64,000 nt of DNA, taken from NCBI GenBank assembly GCA_018398805.1, contig JAGFBZ010000851.1:53501-117500 (forward strand). The letters run 5' to 3'. This DNA is from Hirundichthys speculiger. Its lineage: Eukaryota > Chordata > Actinopteri > Beloniformes > Exocoetidae. The first letter of the stretch is position 1. The number at the start of each line of letters is the position of its first letter. Under the pieces are notes generated by a model. It was not told the DNA's origin. It worked only from the letters and a program-made list of their open reading frames with translations, and did no database searches. Of the stretch, positions 44,401-48,894 are shown piece after piece. A program made the position numbers and the translations under genes.

Positions 44401-44733
44401 GAACTCTGTTTCCGTGCTACTGAACCTATCCGTTTTTACCGGTTTCAGATCTGGAGGACGCTGAACTTTACGAACGACTTCAGAGCAGATCTTCTGCAGG
44501 ACGGTAACAGGGCTGAGGACGAGCAAATGACTCAAAAGATCTAAACGTTGCAGGCATTTCAGAATAAAAGCCCAGACCCACCAGCTTCTCTCCAGACAGG
44601 ACCTCCAGCAGCTTGATGAGCATGCGTCCGTCCCTCAGGTCCATGTAGAGGTCCGTGATCCGACAGGAGACTCTGGACAGGTGGGAGTTCACCCACTTGG
44701 TGAAGGTCTTCTTCTGGACCGCCTCACGTTCAT
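1..44733 (-). CDS. sptbn1: Beta-II spectrin gene (26 exons, both ends incomplete)
   Basis: Beta-spectrin pairs with alpha-spectrin into the tetramers of the submembrane actin-spectrin skeleton; its N-terminal CH1-CH2 pair binds F-actin and its spectrin repeats form the flexible rod. The 26 exons listed separately join in phase into about 1,437 codons without a stop. Codons 1-~230 are the tandem CH domains and the rest are triple-helical spectrin repeats with the usual conserved Trp ([34 protein letters not shown]). Comparison from memory fits beta-II better than beta-I or beta-III ([28 protein letters not shown]). Missing are the first ~50 residues, which should lie beyond 44,733, and everything after about repeat 11, including the ankyrin-binding repeats, tetramerisation site and PH domain. 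The gene is intact where visible. Which teleost duplicate this is cannot be decided here. Sense strand is minus, so exons are numbered from high to low coordinate. Confidence 0.9.
400..780. mobile_element. MITE-like segment with CGATA-rich ends
   Basis: The ends are rich in CGATA/TATCG-type motifs (about 410-460 and 735-780). The middle, about 540-720, closely matches 51,226-51,400 (ACATTCAGGACAAGAAGCT, AATGTAAGGGGTCAACAAAT). That second copy has quite different termini. I could not define terminal repeats or a target duplication. Confidence 0.45.
867..910. repeat. Imperfect 20-bp-arm palindrome
   Basis: ATTACTACAT at 867-876 pairs with ATGTAGTAAT at 901-910, and GTGCCTT with AAGGCAC inside. 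About three mismatches separate the two stems. It may be one end of a palindromic MITE. Confidence 0.55.
1288..1603. mobile_element. Foldback element with ~85-bp inverted arms
   Basis: The left arm starts TGTTGTGCAATAAGGCG at 1,288. The right arm (about 1,519-1,603) is nearly its reverse complement, ending CGCCTTATCGCACAACA. A third, direct copy of the first ~50 bases lies at about 1,473-1,527. There is no coding capacity. It looks like a non-autonomous foldback or MITE insertion of unassigned family; no certain target duplication is visible. Confidence 0.65.
1935..2198 (-). CDS. sptbn1: sptbn1 exon Y: repeats 10-11
   Basis: Eighty-eight codons, phase 0, coding [34 protein letters not shown] and [15 protein letters not shown]. 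Acceptor CCGTTTCAG, donor GTGAGA. The intron to exon X is 77 bases. Confidence 0.94.
2276..2422 (-). CDS. sptbn1: sptbn1 exon X: spectrin repeat 10
   Basis: Forty-nine codons, phase 0, coding [31 protein letters not shown] and EWLDKISK. Acceptor GCATCCTCAG, donor GTGAGA. The intron to exon W is 79 bases. Confidence 0.93.
2502..2592 (-). CDS. sptbn1: sptbn1 exon W: repeats 9-10
   Basis: Ninety-one bases coding [17 protein letters not shown] and [10 protein letters not shown]. Acceptor TGTTTTCAG, donor GTACCG. The 5' flanking intron carries the AACTGGTCCC minisatellite. Confidence 0.92.
2690..3515. repeat. 14/15-bp minisatellite in intron V/W
   Basis: Over fifty head-to-tail units of AGAACTGGTCCCC followed by T or C, with point variants. 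It fills most of the 979-base intron between exons V and W. The 10-mer AACTGGTCCC is also the core of the giant array at 17.8-34.1 kb. Confidence 0.9.
3572..3774 (-). CDS. sptbn1: sptbn1 exon V: spectrin repeat 9
   Basis: Two hundred and three bases coding [34 protein letters not shown] and [10 protein letters not shown]. Acceptor TTTGATCAG, donor GTGACA; ends two bases into an Arg codon. Confidence 0.93.
3831..3962. repeat. 51-bp tandem repeat
   Basis: Two full 51-base units and a partial one, built from GGGGGTCTCCAGCAGCTGG and GGGGGTCTAGCGGGGG blocks. The GGGGGTCTA motif recurs in the array at 6,556-6,850 in the same intron. Confidence 0.75.
3963..6220. other. Intron U/V interior
   Basis: No exon. 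A degenerate CCCCCTAACTC tandem tract lies at about 4,700-4,850 and resembles a decayed telomere-like repeat. I recognise nothing else here. Confidence 0.5.
6225..6478. repeat. 37-bp minisatellite
   Basis: About seven units of 37 bases, each with CCAGAGCCAGTACTGGTATC and AAACCAGAACCCAGG. It contains ACTGGT and GTACTGGTAT, again related to the ACTGG core of other arrays in this gene. Confidence 0.85.
6556..6850. repeat. 14-16-bp minisatellite (GTCTACAGCAGTGGGG)
   Basis: About 19 units of GTCTACAG(CA)GTGGGGG with length variants. It lies in intron U/V, about 240 bases from exon U. Confidence 0.88.
7093..7512 (-). CDS. sptbn1: sptbn1 exon U: repeats 7-9
   Basis: The longest exon in the window: 140 codons, phase 0. 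It codes [47 protein letters not shown] and AFLNNQ. The acceptor is CGTCAACAG, with a run of Gs after it. The base composition is GC-rich at third positions, so frames on the other strand are also open; only the minus frame matches spectrin. Confidence 0.94.
7574..8839. mobile_element. hAT-like non-autonomous element, split by a nested MITE
   Basis: It begins TAGGGGTGCACGATAA and is an inverted relative of the element at 12,522-13,627. They share the CGATAAC-rich ends, the segment around AAATATGGCGGCG and the ACACATATACC end block. GGTTCTGG occurs immediately outside both ends (7,566-7,573 and 8,840-8,847), fitting an 8-bp hAT target duplication. The right end lacks the outer terminal repeat, so the end may be secondarily deleted. 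A complete MITE sits inside at 8,255-8,632. No transposase frame is seen. Confidence 0.7.
8255..8632. mobile_element. hAT-type MITE (378 bp) with 8-bp target duplication
   Basis: The termini are TAGGGGTGTGA and TTCACCCTTA. The flanks are a perfect CAGTAATG duplication (8,247-8,254 and 8,633-8,640). The interior is rich in AATATCG/CGATATT. It is the same family as 53,051-53,411. It inserted into the older hAT-like element at 7,574-8,839. Confidence 0.88.
8935..9150 (-). CDS. sptbn1: sptbn1 exon T: spectrin repeat 7
   Basis: Seventy-two codons, phase 0, coding [33 protein letters not shown] and [11 protein letters not shown]. Acceptor CCTCCTGCAG, donor GTCAGC. Confidence 0.93.
9151..9782. other. 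Intron S/T, no recognised element
   Basis: No exon and no clear repeat in this part of the intron between exons S and T. Confidence 0.5.
9795..9988 (+). mobile_element. Retroposed fragment with poly(A) tail and 12-bp target duplication
   Basis: A 194-base insert flanked by perfect AAGTTACAGGTC copies (9,783-9,794 and 9,989-10,000). It ends in AATTAATAAACA followed by more than 20 As. This is the signature of target-primed reverse transcription. The source (a LINE 3' end or a processed transcript) is not identifiable. Confidence 0.8.
10109..10229 (-). CDS. sptbn1: sptbn1 exon S: repeats 6-7
   Basis: One hundred and twenty-one bases coding [32 protein letters not shown] and KEKTK. Acceptor TCCGTCCAG, donor GTACCG. 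Confidence 0.93.
10508..10592 (-). mobile_element. tRNA-derived SINE head
   Basis: On the minus strand a GTAGCTCAGTGG A box (about 10,572-10,583) and a GGTTCGATTCC B box (10,518-10,528) are spaced as in tRNA. They are followed by CCTGCCTGCGAC, as in fish tRNA-derived SINEs. The stems do not form a convincing functional tRNA, so I call a SINE. The 3' body probably runs down to about 10,440. Confidence 0.65.
10636..10713. repeat. Near-perfect 36-bp inverted repeat (hairpin)
   Basis: The left arm is 10,636-10,671, the loop ATCGCT, the right arm 10,678-10,713, with one mismatch. The arm includes CTGTAGCTCCGCCCA and AACCTCAC. Two more direct copies of the GTAGCTCCKCCCACAACC motif follow at about 10,713-10,805. 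Confidence 0.85.
11174..11625 (+). pseudogene. THAP-domain fragment, two exons, frameshifted
   Basis: The THAP domain is a C2CH zinc-binding DNA-binding fold found in THAP proteins and in P-element and related transposases. A plus-strand frame from ATG at 11,180 shows the expected N-terminal YC(R)VFSC pair, FYRLPKV and RRRLWLAKL, then ICSD. An extra C near 11,383 puts Pro after ICSD and moves the expected His-Phe into the next frame. A strong donor CAG|GTAAGT follows at 11,397. An acceptor TATTCCAG|G at 11,569 leads into a short segment coding [11 protein letters not shown], which ends at TGA near 11,626. It lies antisense in intron R/S of spectrin. It is probably a decayed transposon-derived first exon; the rest of the parent gene is absent. 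Confidence 0.75.
11629..12141. other. Intron R/S remainder
   Basis: No exon or recognised repeat; this may be more of the decayed THAP-bearing insert. Confidence 0.4.
12142..12279 (-). CDS. sptbn1: sptbn1 exon R: spectrin repeat 6
   Basis: One hundred and thirty-eight bases coding [33 protein letters not shown] and QQDKLNTR. Acceptor TCCATCCAG, donor GTAACG; phase 2 in and out. Confidence 0.93.
12522..13627. mobile_element. hAT-like non-autonomous element (1.1 kb) with 8-bp target duplication
   Basis: The ends are TAGGAATGCACGATAA and ATCGTTCACCCCTA, with a perfect flanking ATTGTTTC duplication (12,514-12,521 and 13,628-13,635). The eight-base duplication is typical of hAT elements. It is an inverted homologue of 7,574-8,839 without the nested MITE. 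It lies in intron Q/R. No intact transposase frame is seen. Confidence 0.85.
13699..13910 (-). CDS. sptbn1: sptbn1 exon Q: repeats 5-6
   Basis: Two hundred and twelve bases coding [33 protein letters not shown] and [12 protein letters not shown]. Acceptor CGTCCACAG, donor GTAAGA; ends two bases into an Arg codon. Confidence 0.94.
13984..14096. repeat. Interstitial telomere-like (CCCTAA)n array
   Basis: CCCTAA, CCCCTAA and CCCTAG units make up over half of the 189-base intron P/Q. On the sense strand they read as GGGTTA/GGGCTA beginning within about 10 bases of the exon P donor. Confidence 0.9.
14100..14306 (-). CDS. sptbn1: sptbn1 exon P: spectrin repeat 5
   Basis: Sixty-nine codons, phase 0, coding [34 protein letters not shown] and [15 protein letters not shown]. 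Acceptor GCTCCCGCAG, donor GTAGGA. A telomere-like array begins almost directly after the donor. Confidence 0.93.
14882..16032. mobile_element. DNA element with long terminal inverted repeats, interrupted by another element
   Basis: The left end (ATTCCAATTCCTCCCTTAAC, then CCTCAAT) is matched in reverse at about 15,990-16,032 (GTTAAGGGAGGAATTGGAAT). Near the left end ATGGCGACAAAAAAAGC is followed by a donor-like T|GTAAGTAT, which could be a remnant first transposase exon. The interior is split by the element at about 15,064-15,716. Superfamily unassigned; no target duplication was defined. Confidence 0.6.
15064..15716 (+). mobile_element. MITE-like element with short remnant ORF, copy 1
   Basis: The ends are GGCCACGGTTACATGATG and CTTCCCATGTAAAT, with many AATTCGGAATTAA motifs near both. 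It carries an 87-codon frame at 15,325-15,588 starting [17 protein letters not shown]. The same frame occurs in the copy at 63,105-63,754, there broken by a stop. A hydrophobic leader plus a basic stretch recalls first exons of PIF/Harbinger transposases, but this is a guess. It is inserted in the element at 14,882-16,032. Confidence 0.6.
16291..16371 (-). CDS. sptbn1: sptbn1 exon O: end of spectrin repeat 4
   Basis: Twenty-seven codons, phase 0, coding [17 protein letters not shown] and HQFQ. Acceptor TTCGACAG, donor GTGAGC. The intron to exon N is only 77 bases. Confidence 0.9.
16449..16667 (-). CDS. sptbn1: sptbn1 exon N: spectrin repeat 4
   Basis: Seventy-three codons, phase 0, coding [35 protein letters not shown] and [11 protein letters not shown]. 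Acceptor GGTTTACAG, donor GTACGC. Confidence 0.93.
16911..16958. repeat. (ATCA)n microsatellite
   Basis: About eleven ATCA tetramers in intron M/N. Confidence 0.9.
17083..17140. repeat. AAT-rich microsatellite next to exon M donor
   Basis: Imperfect AAT/ATA repeats, starting about 12 bases inside the intron from the exon M donor. Confidence 0.7.
17152..17303 (-). CDS. sptbn1: sptbn1 exon M: repeats 3-4
   Basis: One hundred and fifty-two bases coding [34 protein letters not shown] and [12 protein letters not shown] (TCC)n tract reads straight into the acceptor CTCAG. The donor is GAG|GTTTTC, poor at positions +3 to +5, but it is the only GT that keeps exon N in frame. Confidence 0.9.
17305..17530. 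repeat. (GGA)n tract forming the polypyrimidine tract of exon M
   Basis: About 225 bases of GGAGGA with some AGG/TAG interruptions. On the sense strand it reads (TCC)n and runs straight into the exon M acceptor at 17,303. Confidence 0.92.
17591..17744 (-). CDS. sptbn1: sptbn1 exon L: spectrin repeat 3
   Basis: One hundred and fifty-four bases coding [33 protein letters not shown] and [10 protein letters not shown]. Acceptor TGGTCCTGCAG, donor GTGCGC. The acceptor is only about 55 bases from the edge of the giant array, so its branch point must sit in that short gap or within the array. Confidence 0.92.
19590..23170. repeat. Indel-rich sub-block of the giant minisatellite
   Basis: Within this block many units have lost or gained one to several bases (GTCCAGTC, TCTCATCC, AAACTGTCCC). 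In the flanking parts of the array nearly every unit keeps exact length. The edges are sharp to within about 100 bases. Confidence 0.85.
23665..28400. repeat. Higher-order repeat domain 1 (~0.9 kb period)
   Basis: A diagnostic run of variants (CAGTCCTCTTCCAGGTCG, then CTATTCAGATTGAAAACTAG) recurs at about 23,665, 24,523, 25,447, 26,336 and 28,331. The spacings are about 860, 925, 890 and 1,995. Blocks of about 30 units have therefore been copied as wholes. Confidence 0.8.
29100..33500. repeat. Higher-order repeat domain 2 (~1.5-1.7 kb period)
   Basis: The rare variant CCATGGATGAAAACTGATCCC, followed by CTCCTTCCAGGTCGAAACC, recurs near 29,990, 31,727 and 33,203 (spacings about 1,737 and 1,476). 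Neighbouring variants repeat in the same order. Confidence 0.8.
34136..34390. other. Unique flank between array and exon K
   Basis: About 255 bases of non-repetitive intron sequence downstream of the exon K donor; nothing notable. Confidence 0.6.
34391..34597 (-). CDS. sptbn1: sptbn1 exon K: repeats 2-3
   Basis: Sixty-nine codons, phase 0, coding [35 protein letters not shown] and [10 protein letters not shown]. Acceptor GCCAACACAG, donor GTACGG. It is the last exon before the 16.6 kb intron holding the giant minisatellite. Confidence 0.93.
34742..34837 (-). CDS. sptbn1: sptbn1 exon J: spectrin repeat 2
   Basis: Thirty-two codons, phase 0, coding [18 protein letters not shown] and [14 protein letters not shown]. 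Acceptor CCTCTGTAG, donor GTCAGT. With exon K it sums to 303 bases, which I recall as one exon in mammals. Confidence 0.93.
34858..36060. repeat. ~25-bp purine-only minisatellite in intron I/J
   Basis: About 45 units of GAGGAGGTTAGAGAGGAAA followed by GGAAAC or CCAAAC. The plus strand is almost pure purine, so the transcript carries a long pyrimidine tract. Confidence 0.92.
36179..36337 (-). CDS. sptbn1: sptbn1 exon I: end of repeat 1 and start of repeat 2
   Basis: Fifty-three codons, phase 0, coding [33 protein letters not shown] and [13 protein letters not shown], with the repeat-type conserved Trp. Acceptor CGTTTCAG, donor GTAACA. Confidence 0.94.
36527..37253. repeat. 73-bp minisatellite in intron H/I
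   Basis: About ten units with GCAGCATGACGCTGCCACC, GTGCTTTACTGCTGGTTTAC and GGCTCAGAGGCTCCAGGTGG. It ends about 10 bases inside the intron from the exon H donor. The GCAGCATGATGCTGCCACC core resembles a motif common in fish genomes. Confidence 0.92.
37263..37380 (-). CDS. sptbn1: sptbn1 exon H: spectrin repeat 1
   Basis: One hundred and eighteen bases coding [18 protein letters not shown] and [11 protein letters not shown] of repeat 1. Acceptor CTGTGTGCAG, donor GTGACC. The intron to exon G is 84 bases. Confidence 0.94.
37465..37652 (-). CDS. sptbn1: sptbn1 exon G: CH2-rod connecting helix and repeat 1
   Basis: One hundred and eighty-eight bases coding [34 protein letters not shown] and [16 protein letters not shown]. 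Acceptor GTGTCCTCCAG, donor GTCAGT. A MITE-like insertion begins only about 26 bases upstream of this acceptor (37,678-37,911). Confidence 0.94.
37678..37911. mobile_element. Short MITE copy, same family as 15,064-15,716
   Basis: The ends are GTGGCCACGGTTACATGACG and TTTACACGTAAACACATTAA, with AATTCGGAAT-type motifs. At 234 bases it lacks the internal ORF segment of the other copies. It sits in intron F/G beside the exon G acceptor. Confidence 0.65.
38183..38295 (-). CDS. sptbn1: sptbn1 exon F: end of CH2 and linker helix
   Basis: One hundred and thirteen bases coding [34 protein letters not shown] and RIGK: the last CH2 helix and the start of the helix leading into the rod. Acceptor TCTCTGCAG, donor GTGACC. 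Confidence 0.94.
38381..38496 (-). CDS. sptbn1: sptbn1 exon E: CH2 domain
   Basis: One hundred and sixteen bases coding [28 protein letters not shown] and TKLLDPE of CH2. Donor GTGAGC; ends one base into an Asp codon completed by exon F. Confidence 0.94.
38627..38707 (-). CDS. sptbn1: sptbn1 exon D: CH2 domain
   Basis: Eighty-one bases coding [26 protein letters not shown], the conserved CH2 core. Acceptor TCCTGTCCAG, donor GTAGAG. Phase 2 in and phase 2 out, matching exons C and E. Confidence 0.93.
38870..40125. repeat. 39-bp AT-rich minisatellite in intron C/D
   Basis: About 30 units of AGGAGGCTTTTATTTTGTAA followed by CGCCACATTAAACTCTATC. On the sense strand each unit contains ACAAAATAAAAG, that is an AATAAA hexamer, and about 20 bases further on TGTGGCGTT. 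Confidence 0.92.
40299..40390 (-). CDS. sptbn1: sptbn1 exon C: CH1-CH2 linker
   Basis: Ninety-two bases coding [15 protein letters not shown], the charged linker between the CH domains, then [16 protein letters not shown], the first CH2 helix. Donor GTGAGA; ends two bases into a Gly codon (phase 2). Confidence 0.93.
40391..41088. other. Intron B/C interior
   Basis: No exon. Around 40,560-40,670 there is text of the kind found in dispersed fish repeats (CCCCAGACCATGACGACC), but I cannot name a family. Confidence 0.4.
41089..41408 (+). mobile_element. LINE 3'-end fragment interrupted by telomere-like repeats
   Basis: The segment with CCTGGACGCCTCC, AGACCCAGGACACACTCGAG and TCTCGGCTGGTCTGG, then GGAGGAGGTAGCTGGGCAGA and GAAGCTGATGGACGGATGG, matches from memory a very common fish non-LTR retroelement 3' end with a (GGATGGAT)n tail. 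I cannot assign the family. A GGGTTA array interrupts it at 41,250-41,309. It ends close to the exon B donor at 41,448. Confidence 0.6.
41250..41309. repeat. Interstitial telomere-like (TTAGGG)n array
   Basis: About ten units of GGGTTA, GGGGTTA and GGGGGTTA. The orientation is opposite to the 13,984-14,096 array. Confidence 0.85.
41449..41622 (-). CDS. sptbn1: sptbn1 exon B: rest of CH1 domain
   Basis: Fifty-eight codons, phase 0 at both ends, completing CH1: [33 protein letters not shown] and TIILRFQ are near-identical to vertebrate beta-II spectrin. Acceptor TGTTTCAG, donor GTACCA. CH1 carries the main F-actin contact surface. Confidence 0.95.
41838..42305. repeat. 12-bp minisatellite (GTTAAACCAGCG) in intron A/B
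   Basis: About 39 perfect-length 12-base units alternating GGTTAAACCAGC and GGTTAATCCAGT. As 12 is a multiple of three, one plus frame stays open (VKPAVNP); this is not taken as a gene. Confidence 0.93.
42322..42480. repeat. GCTCCAGAACC tandem and inverted repeat
   Basis: Short units of GACCGCTCCAGAACC, first direct and then in reverse complement (GGTTCTGGAGC), giving a potential long hairpin centred near 42,370 and again near 42,425. Confidence 0.75.
42481..43019. other. Intron A/B interior with hAT-like end fragment
   Basis: TAGAGGTCTTCACGGGTCCA at about 42,936, followed by GACCCG-rich text, matches the segment starting near 62,265. It looks like one end of a hAT-type dispersed repeat. 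Otherwise nothing is recognised. Confidence 0.45.
43030..43272. repeat. ~18-bp minisatellite (TTCTGGGTCCTGGAG)
   Basis: About 13 units of CTTCTGGGTCCTGGAG with variants, in intron A/B. Confidence 0.85.
43742..44342. repeat. ~150-bp tandem repeat, four copies
   Basis: Units begin GGGAAATCAGCTGACGCTCA and contain AAAACGCTGGTGTCAAGCTG and GGTCCAGGACGAAGACGAGG. Each ends in a variable run of CAGTTAGCTCAGTTAGCCC decamers, so this is a microsatellite nested in a minisatellite. It lies about 240 bases from the exon A donor. Confidence 0.9.
44582..44733 (-). CDS. sptbn1: sptbn1 exon A: start of CH1 domain
   Basis: Fifty-one codons of the first CH actin-binding domain, with [11 protein letters not shown] and the [18 protein letters not shown] helix. 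The acceptor is CTGTGTGCAG and the donor GTGGGT. The first codon (Asp) takes one base from an upstream exon not seen in the window, so the start Met is not here. It is the most 5' exon I can support. Confidence 0.92.
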
Positions 44734-45285
44734 CTGCACACAGAAAAAAAAGACAAACGTCATCATCAGCATCATCATCTGGTCTCAGGACTGACGAGTC
44801 ATCAGTCGTGAGTCCTGCTGGTCTCTGTAGGACGCTGGACATCTCTGAAGGTCTCCAACCGGACGCTACACCAAGACCACGTTCAGGACCTGATCCAGGT
44901 CTGAACAGGAGTTAAGAGGTTCAGTTCAGTTTGTGAGGTGACAGCGAAGCGTCTTCAGCACACATCTGCCCAGCTGTAACTGGACCACAGAGATGGAGAG
45001 ACAACCAGGATCCCAGTCCTCCCAGTTTACCATCATGAGGATCCAAACTCCTCCGTGACATCACAGAAGCTTTGTCCTGTTATTTATTACCGAAGACTGA
45101 AACTGGATCTACAAACTCCTGTAAACTGCAACGTGACTTTTTTTTTAAATTAATAAGAGTTTATATTTTCTTAATCTGATTAAAGTCGTCAGCGGCTGAT
45201 GGTTGGAAACACCCACCCTCTTCTTCTCTTCTCAGTGGTGCTGATATCTTAGCCACCTGACCCGCCAGCAGGATAAAGACTAAAT

Positions 45286-46421
45286 CACATGTGTCAAACA
45301 CAAGGCCCGCGGGACAAATGTGGCCCGCCACGTTGTTGTATGTGGCCCAGGAGAGCTTGTGCGTTATCGTCTTAAATTTTAAACCAATATTTTAAGACTT
45401 AAAATAATCTTAGATTAGATTAGATTAGATTAGATAGAACTTTATTAATCCCTTGGGAGGTCTCCGTCAGGGAAATTGTGGTTCCAGCAGCTACAGCACC
45501 GACAAAACAGTAAAAGAAAGCAACACAGTTTGAAATATAGATTAAGATACAGTGATAATATATCAATGAGTGTAAAAAATATTATAAAATACACTAAAAA
45601 ATAGTACAGTAGTAAAAATAGTGTTAAAATAGTATTGCAGATCCAGAGAAATAAATAAACAACAATTGCACAACCATAAATATTCAGCTTTAGTGTCCCG
45701 ACTTCTCCAATCCCTCTCTCTTCCTGCTACCCCTCCCACCTAGTGCAGAGTTATACAGTTTAATTGCTCGAGGGAAAAAGGAGTCTCTGAATCTGATGGT
45801 TCTGCACCTGGGGAGAAGCAGTCTGTCACTCAACAGGCTTTTCTGTGCACTGATGACAGGCTGCAGAGGGTGACTGGCGTTGTCCATAATAACCAGCAGT
45901 TTGTTTCTCGATCTCCTCTCTGCAACTGTCACCAGAGAGTCCAGCTTTGTGCCAACCACAGAGCTAGCTCGCCTGATCAGCTTGTCCAACCTGTTCGAGT
46001 GCTTTGTGGATGTACTGCCACCCCAACACACCACAGCATAGAAGAGGGCACTGGCAACCACAGACTGGTAAAACATCTGCAGCATTTTCCTGCAGATGTT
46101 GAAAGATCGCAGCCTCCTCAGGAAATACAGTCTACACCACTCTAAAGCGCATATTGACAATAAACTACATCTCCCACAATGCATTTTGTCATCACCCACA
46201 ACGACCACAACCACAAACACAAACCCTGAGTTTATTATAATAATGAGTTAAATATTTGAAACTTTAACACATAATAAATGCAGAAACAGTTATTTAACAA
46301 AATAATAATAATAATAATATAATTTATTTTGATTTATATTGCATTTTGTTACATTCATGCTGGCAATCTGGCAACCATGATGCTGATGTGGCCCTCAGTG
46401 GAAATGAGTCTGACACCCCTG
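45286..46421. mobile_element. hAT-like element with TGTCAAAC/GACACCCCTG ends, carrying a nested LINE
   Basis: The left end (GTGTCAAACACAAGGCCC, then GTGGCCCGCC) and right end (GTGGCCCTCAGTGG, GTCTGACACCCCTG) are the familiar ends of a vertebrate hAT-type non-autonomous element. The flanks GACTAAAT and AACTAAAC are a probable degraded 8-bp duplication. Most of the interior is an L2-like LINE inserted later. Confidence 0.7.
45413..46150 (-). mobile_element. 5'-truncated L2-like LINE, reverse-transcriptase C-terminal end
   Basis: A minus-strand frame codes RLYFLRRLRSFNICRKML, FYQSVVASALFYAVVCWG and RLDKLIRRASSVVG, the conserved C-terminal region of L2-type non-LTR polymerases. It then runs through the 3' end with TTAATAAAGTTCTA and an (ATCTA)n tail at 45,413-45,436. 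Only the last ~170 codons are present, so it is inactive. Confidence 0.85.
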
Positions 46422-46712
46422 AACTAAACAAAGAAATGAATATTTCATTATTTTTCCTTTTTGATGTTTTTTTCTAATCAGTTATTAAAGGCTGATGAAT
46501 TAAGGTTCATAAAGAAATAAGAACTGAAACAACCACGTTGATCTGAAGGAGTCTCCTCCTGAAACTCCTCCTCGTCTTCAGCGCCTGAATCCCTGCGTCT
46601 CTGACGGACCCTGAACGCAGCACGACCTCGCCGTGGCTGGAATTCCACCGGACTGCCGTCACTTATCAGGATGCAAAGTTCGTGACCTCAGGGATGAACT
46701 GCGTCTGACCTC

Positions 46713-46734
46713 GGGGGGGGGGGGGGGGGGGGGG
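46713..46734. repeat. G22 homopolymer
   Basis: Twenty-two consecutive G bases. This is very unusual in vertebrate DNA, and the length is likely imprecise. Confidence 0.8.
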
Positions 46735-47599
46735 CAGAGCCACGTCGAGCCGTCGCACACAAACACGGCCGATAAGAACCTGGACGCCTTCACGAACGTC
46801 CGTGACCTCGCTGTTTACAGCAGGACAATGGCTGCAGTGTTGCAGCATAAAGACACCGGGGGGACGTGGAGACGTCCTGATATCACAGCGGGTCTGCTGG
46901 AAGTATGCGGGCCAGACGCCGCCGGGTCTGTGGATGGTCACGGGTCCACGGGAAGCAGGAAGGCGATGAATGAGAGAGAAACGGTCTGAAACTAAGAGCA
47001 TCTCATCCTTCAGCTCCTGGATCCAGTTTAAGGTTCAAACACCCTTAGAAAAATCAGTCGTTCTTATTAAACCATGAAGCTGACGGTCGTTAAAACGTTC
47101 AAACCCCTCTCTAGACGAGGATCTGATCCATCAGGCTGCTTCAACCACCAGGCTTTACTGGGAGAAAACCAGTCACCACGGGGTTAATATTTACCAGCAG
47201 CAACTCCAGACACCAAGACTGACCATCACCAGAAGTTCCTCCTCCTCCGGCTGATTTGACTCAGTCGTTTTCTGATTGGTCCAGCTCCTGGAGGCTGGTG
47301 AATGGGTGGGGCTAATAACTGGCGGTGGGCGGGGCTAACAGCTGATGGTAGAGGAACCATTTCAACATTTCCTGTCAATGAGCTCAACGTCTGCAACCGT
47401 TCATCACGTGTTCCGGCGAAAATACGACAGCTGACGATGCTAACGACGCTAACAACGCTAACAACATCTCAACTTTTATTTCTTCTTCTGTCGACAAGTT
47501 ACAGAACTTGTTAAACTGTAACTTTTTTGTGGGGAAAAAAACATAATCCTAAATGTTTAGTTGTAAAATAACAACTTTTTCAGAAAAGCAGATTTTTTT

Positions 47600-48040
47600 G
47601 GACCCCAGGTGGACCCCAGATGGTCTCCAGGTGGACTCCAGGTGGACCCCAGGTGGACCCCAGATGGATCCTAGGTGGTCTCCAGGTGGACCCCAGGTGG
47701 ACCCCAGATGGATCCCAGGTGGTCTCCAGGTGGACCCCAGATGGACTCCAGATGGACCCCAGATGGACTCCAGGTGGTCTCCAGGTGGACCCCAGGTGGA
47801 CTCCAGATGGACCCCAGATGGACCCCAGATGGACTCCAGGTGGACCCCAGATGGACTCCAGGTGGACCCCAGATGGACCCCAGATGGACTCCAGATGGAC
47901 CCCAGGTGGACCCCAGATGGACTCCAGGTGGACCCCAGAATGGACCCCAGATGGACTCCAGGTGGACCCCAGGTGGACTCCAGGTGGACCCCAGATGGAC
48001 CCCAGATGGACTCCAGGTGGACCCCAGATGGACCCCAGGA
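47600..48040. repeat. 11-bp minisatellite (TGGACCCCAGG)
   Basis: About 40 units alternating TGGACCCCAGA, TGGACTCCAGG and TGGTCTCCAGG. Several overlapping frames on both strands are open for 140-169 codons only because the unit lacks stops. Confidence 0.92.
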
Positions 48041-48089
48041 GATAAGCTCCACCCCTGCTTAGCAGCTGTTGCAGCTGTCGTCAGAAGAC

Positions 48090-48420
48090 GATTTTACGAC
48101 ATTAATTCATGATTTTATCTTAAAAGGTTGCAGTTTTACAGAAAATCAATATTTTATGACAAAAGAAGTTCCAAAGCTGTGATTTTACCGAAGTGGCAGT
48201 TTAACAACAAAAATGTCGCAATTTTATGACTAAAAAAAAAATTGACATTTTTAACAAAAGTTAACTTTTTAAGACAAATACTGAAAGATTTACAACAAAA
48301 ACTTCTGATTTCAGAACAAAGTTGGAAATTTTAGGTCAAAAAGTCACAATTTTGTGACAAAGTTTCAGTTTCTGTGAAAATTGCGTCAGTTTTACTGCAA
48401 AAGTCAGTCTAACTTTTTAG
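48090..48420. repeat. Degenerate AT-rich repeat
   Basis: Repeated approximate motifs such as TTTTATGACAAAA and CAATTTTGTGAC at 20-25 base spacing. Similar text is at about 1,650-1,800. Confidence 0.45.
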
Positions 48421-48894
48421 GGTTAGGGCTGTTTTTTTATGAAAAGTATTTTTAATGTTTGTGTATCATTGTGTGGCTGCAGATATAAATATTGAATAAA
48501 TAATAAAGGAGTAAAGCTGCAGGTTTATGACCCGTTAGATGTTGAACCAGACTGGAACCTTCTGCAGTCGTGTCCTGATCTGGATTCATGCTGGATCTTC
48601 TTCTCATTTGAATCATCTCGATTAAACGGGACAGACTGGAACTTTCTCCAGATTATCTCAGCTGGATCTCTGAGCTCTGATTGGCTGCCAGAAGCTGTCG
48701 TGGTCAGGTGTCTCTGGTTTTTAACCTGATTCAGCAGCGAGGTCCCTCCAGGTCTCTGAGGTCAGGAAGCTTCTAGATGTGCAGAAATGAGCTCAGCAGA
48801 ACTCAGACGGGTTCAGTTTCACTTCCTGAGTCTCAGGGTTCTGCTGAACGAAGCAGCTGTGAGTTTAGAGTCACTAGAAACCAGAGGACGACCC

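Noticed and set aside
43740..44402. 220-codon plus-strand frame
   Set aside because: Generated by four ~150-bp tandem copies with internal decamers; antisense in a spectrin intron with no recognisable domain.
47549..48112. Overlapping 140-169-codon frames on both strands
   Set aside because: Pure by-product of an 11-bp repeat lacking stops; no start context, no conserved protein, and simultaneous openness in several frames.
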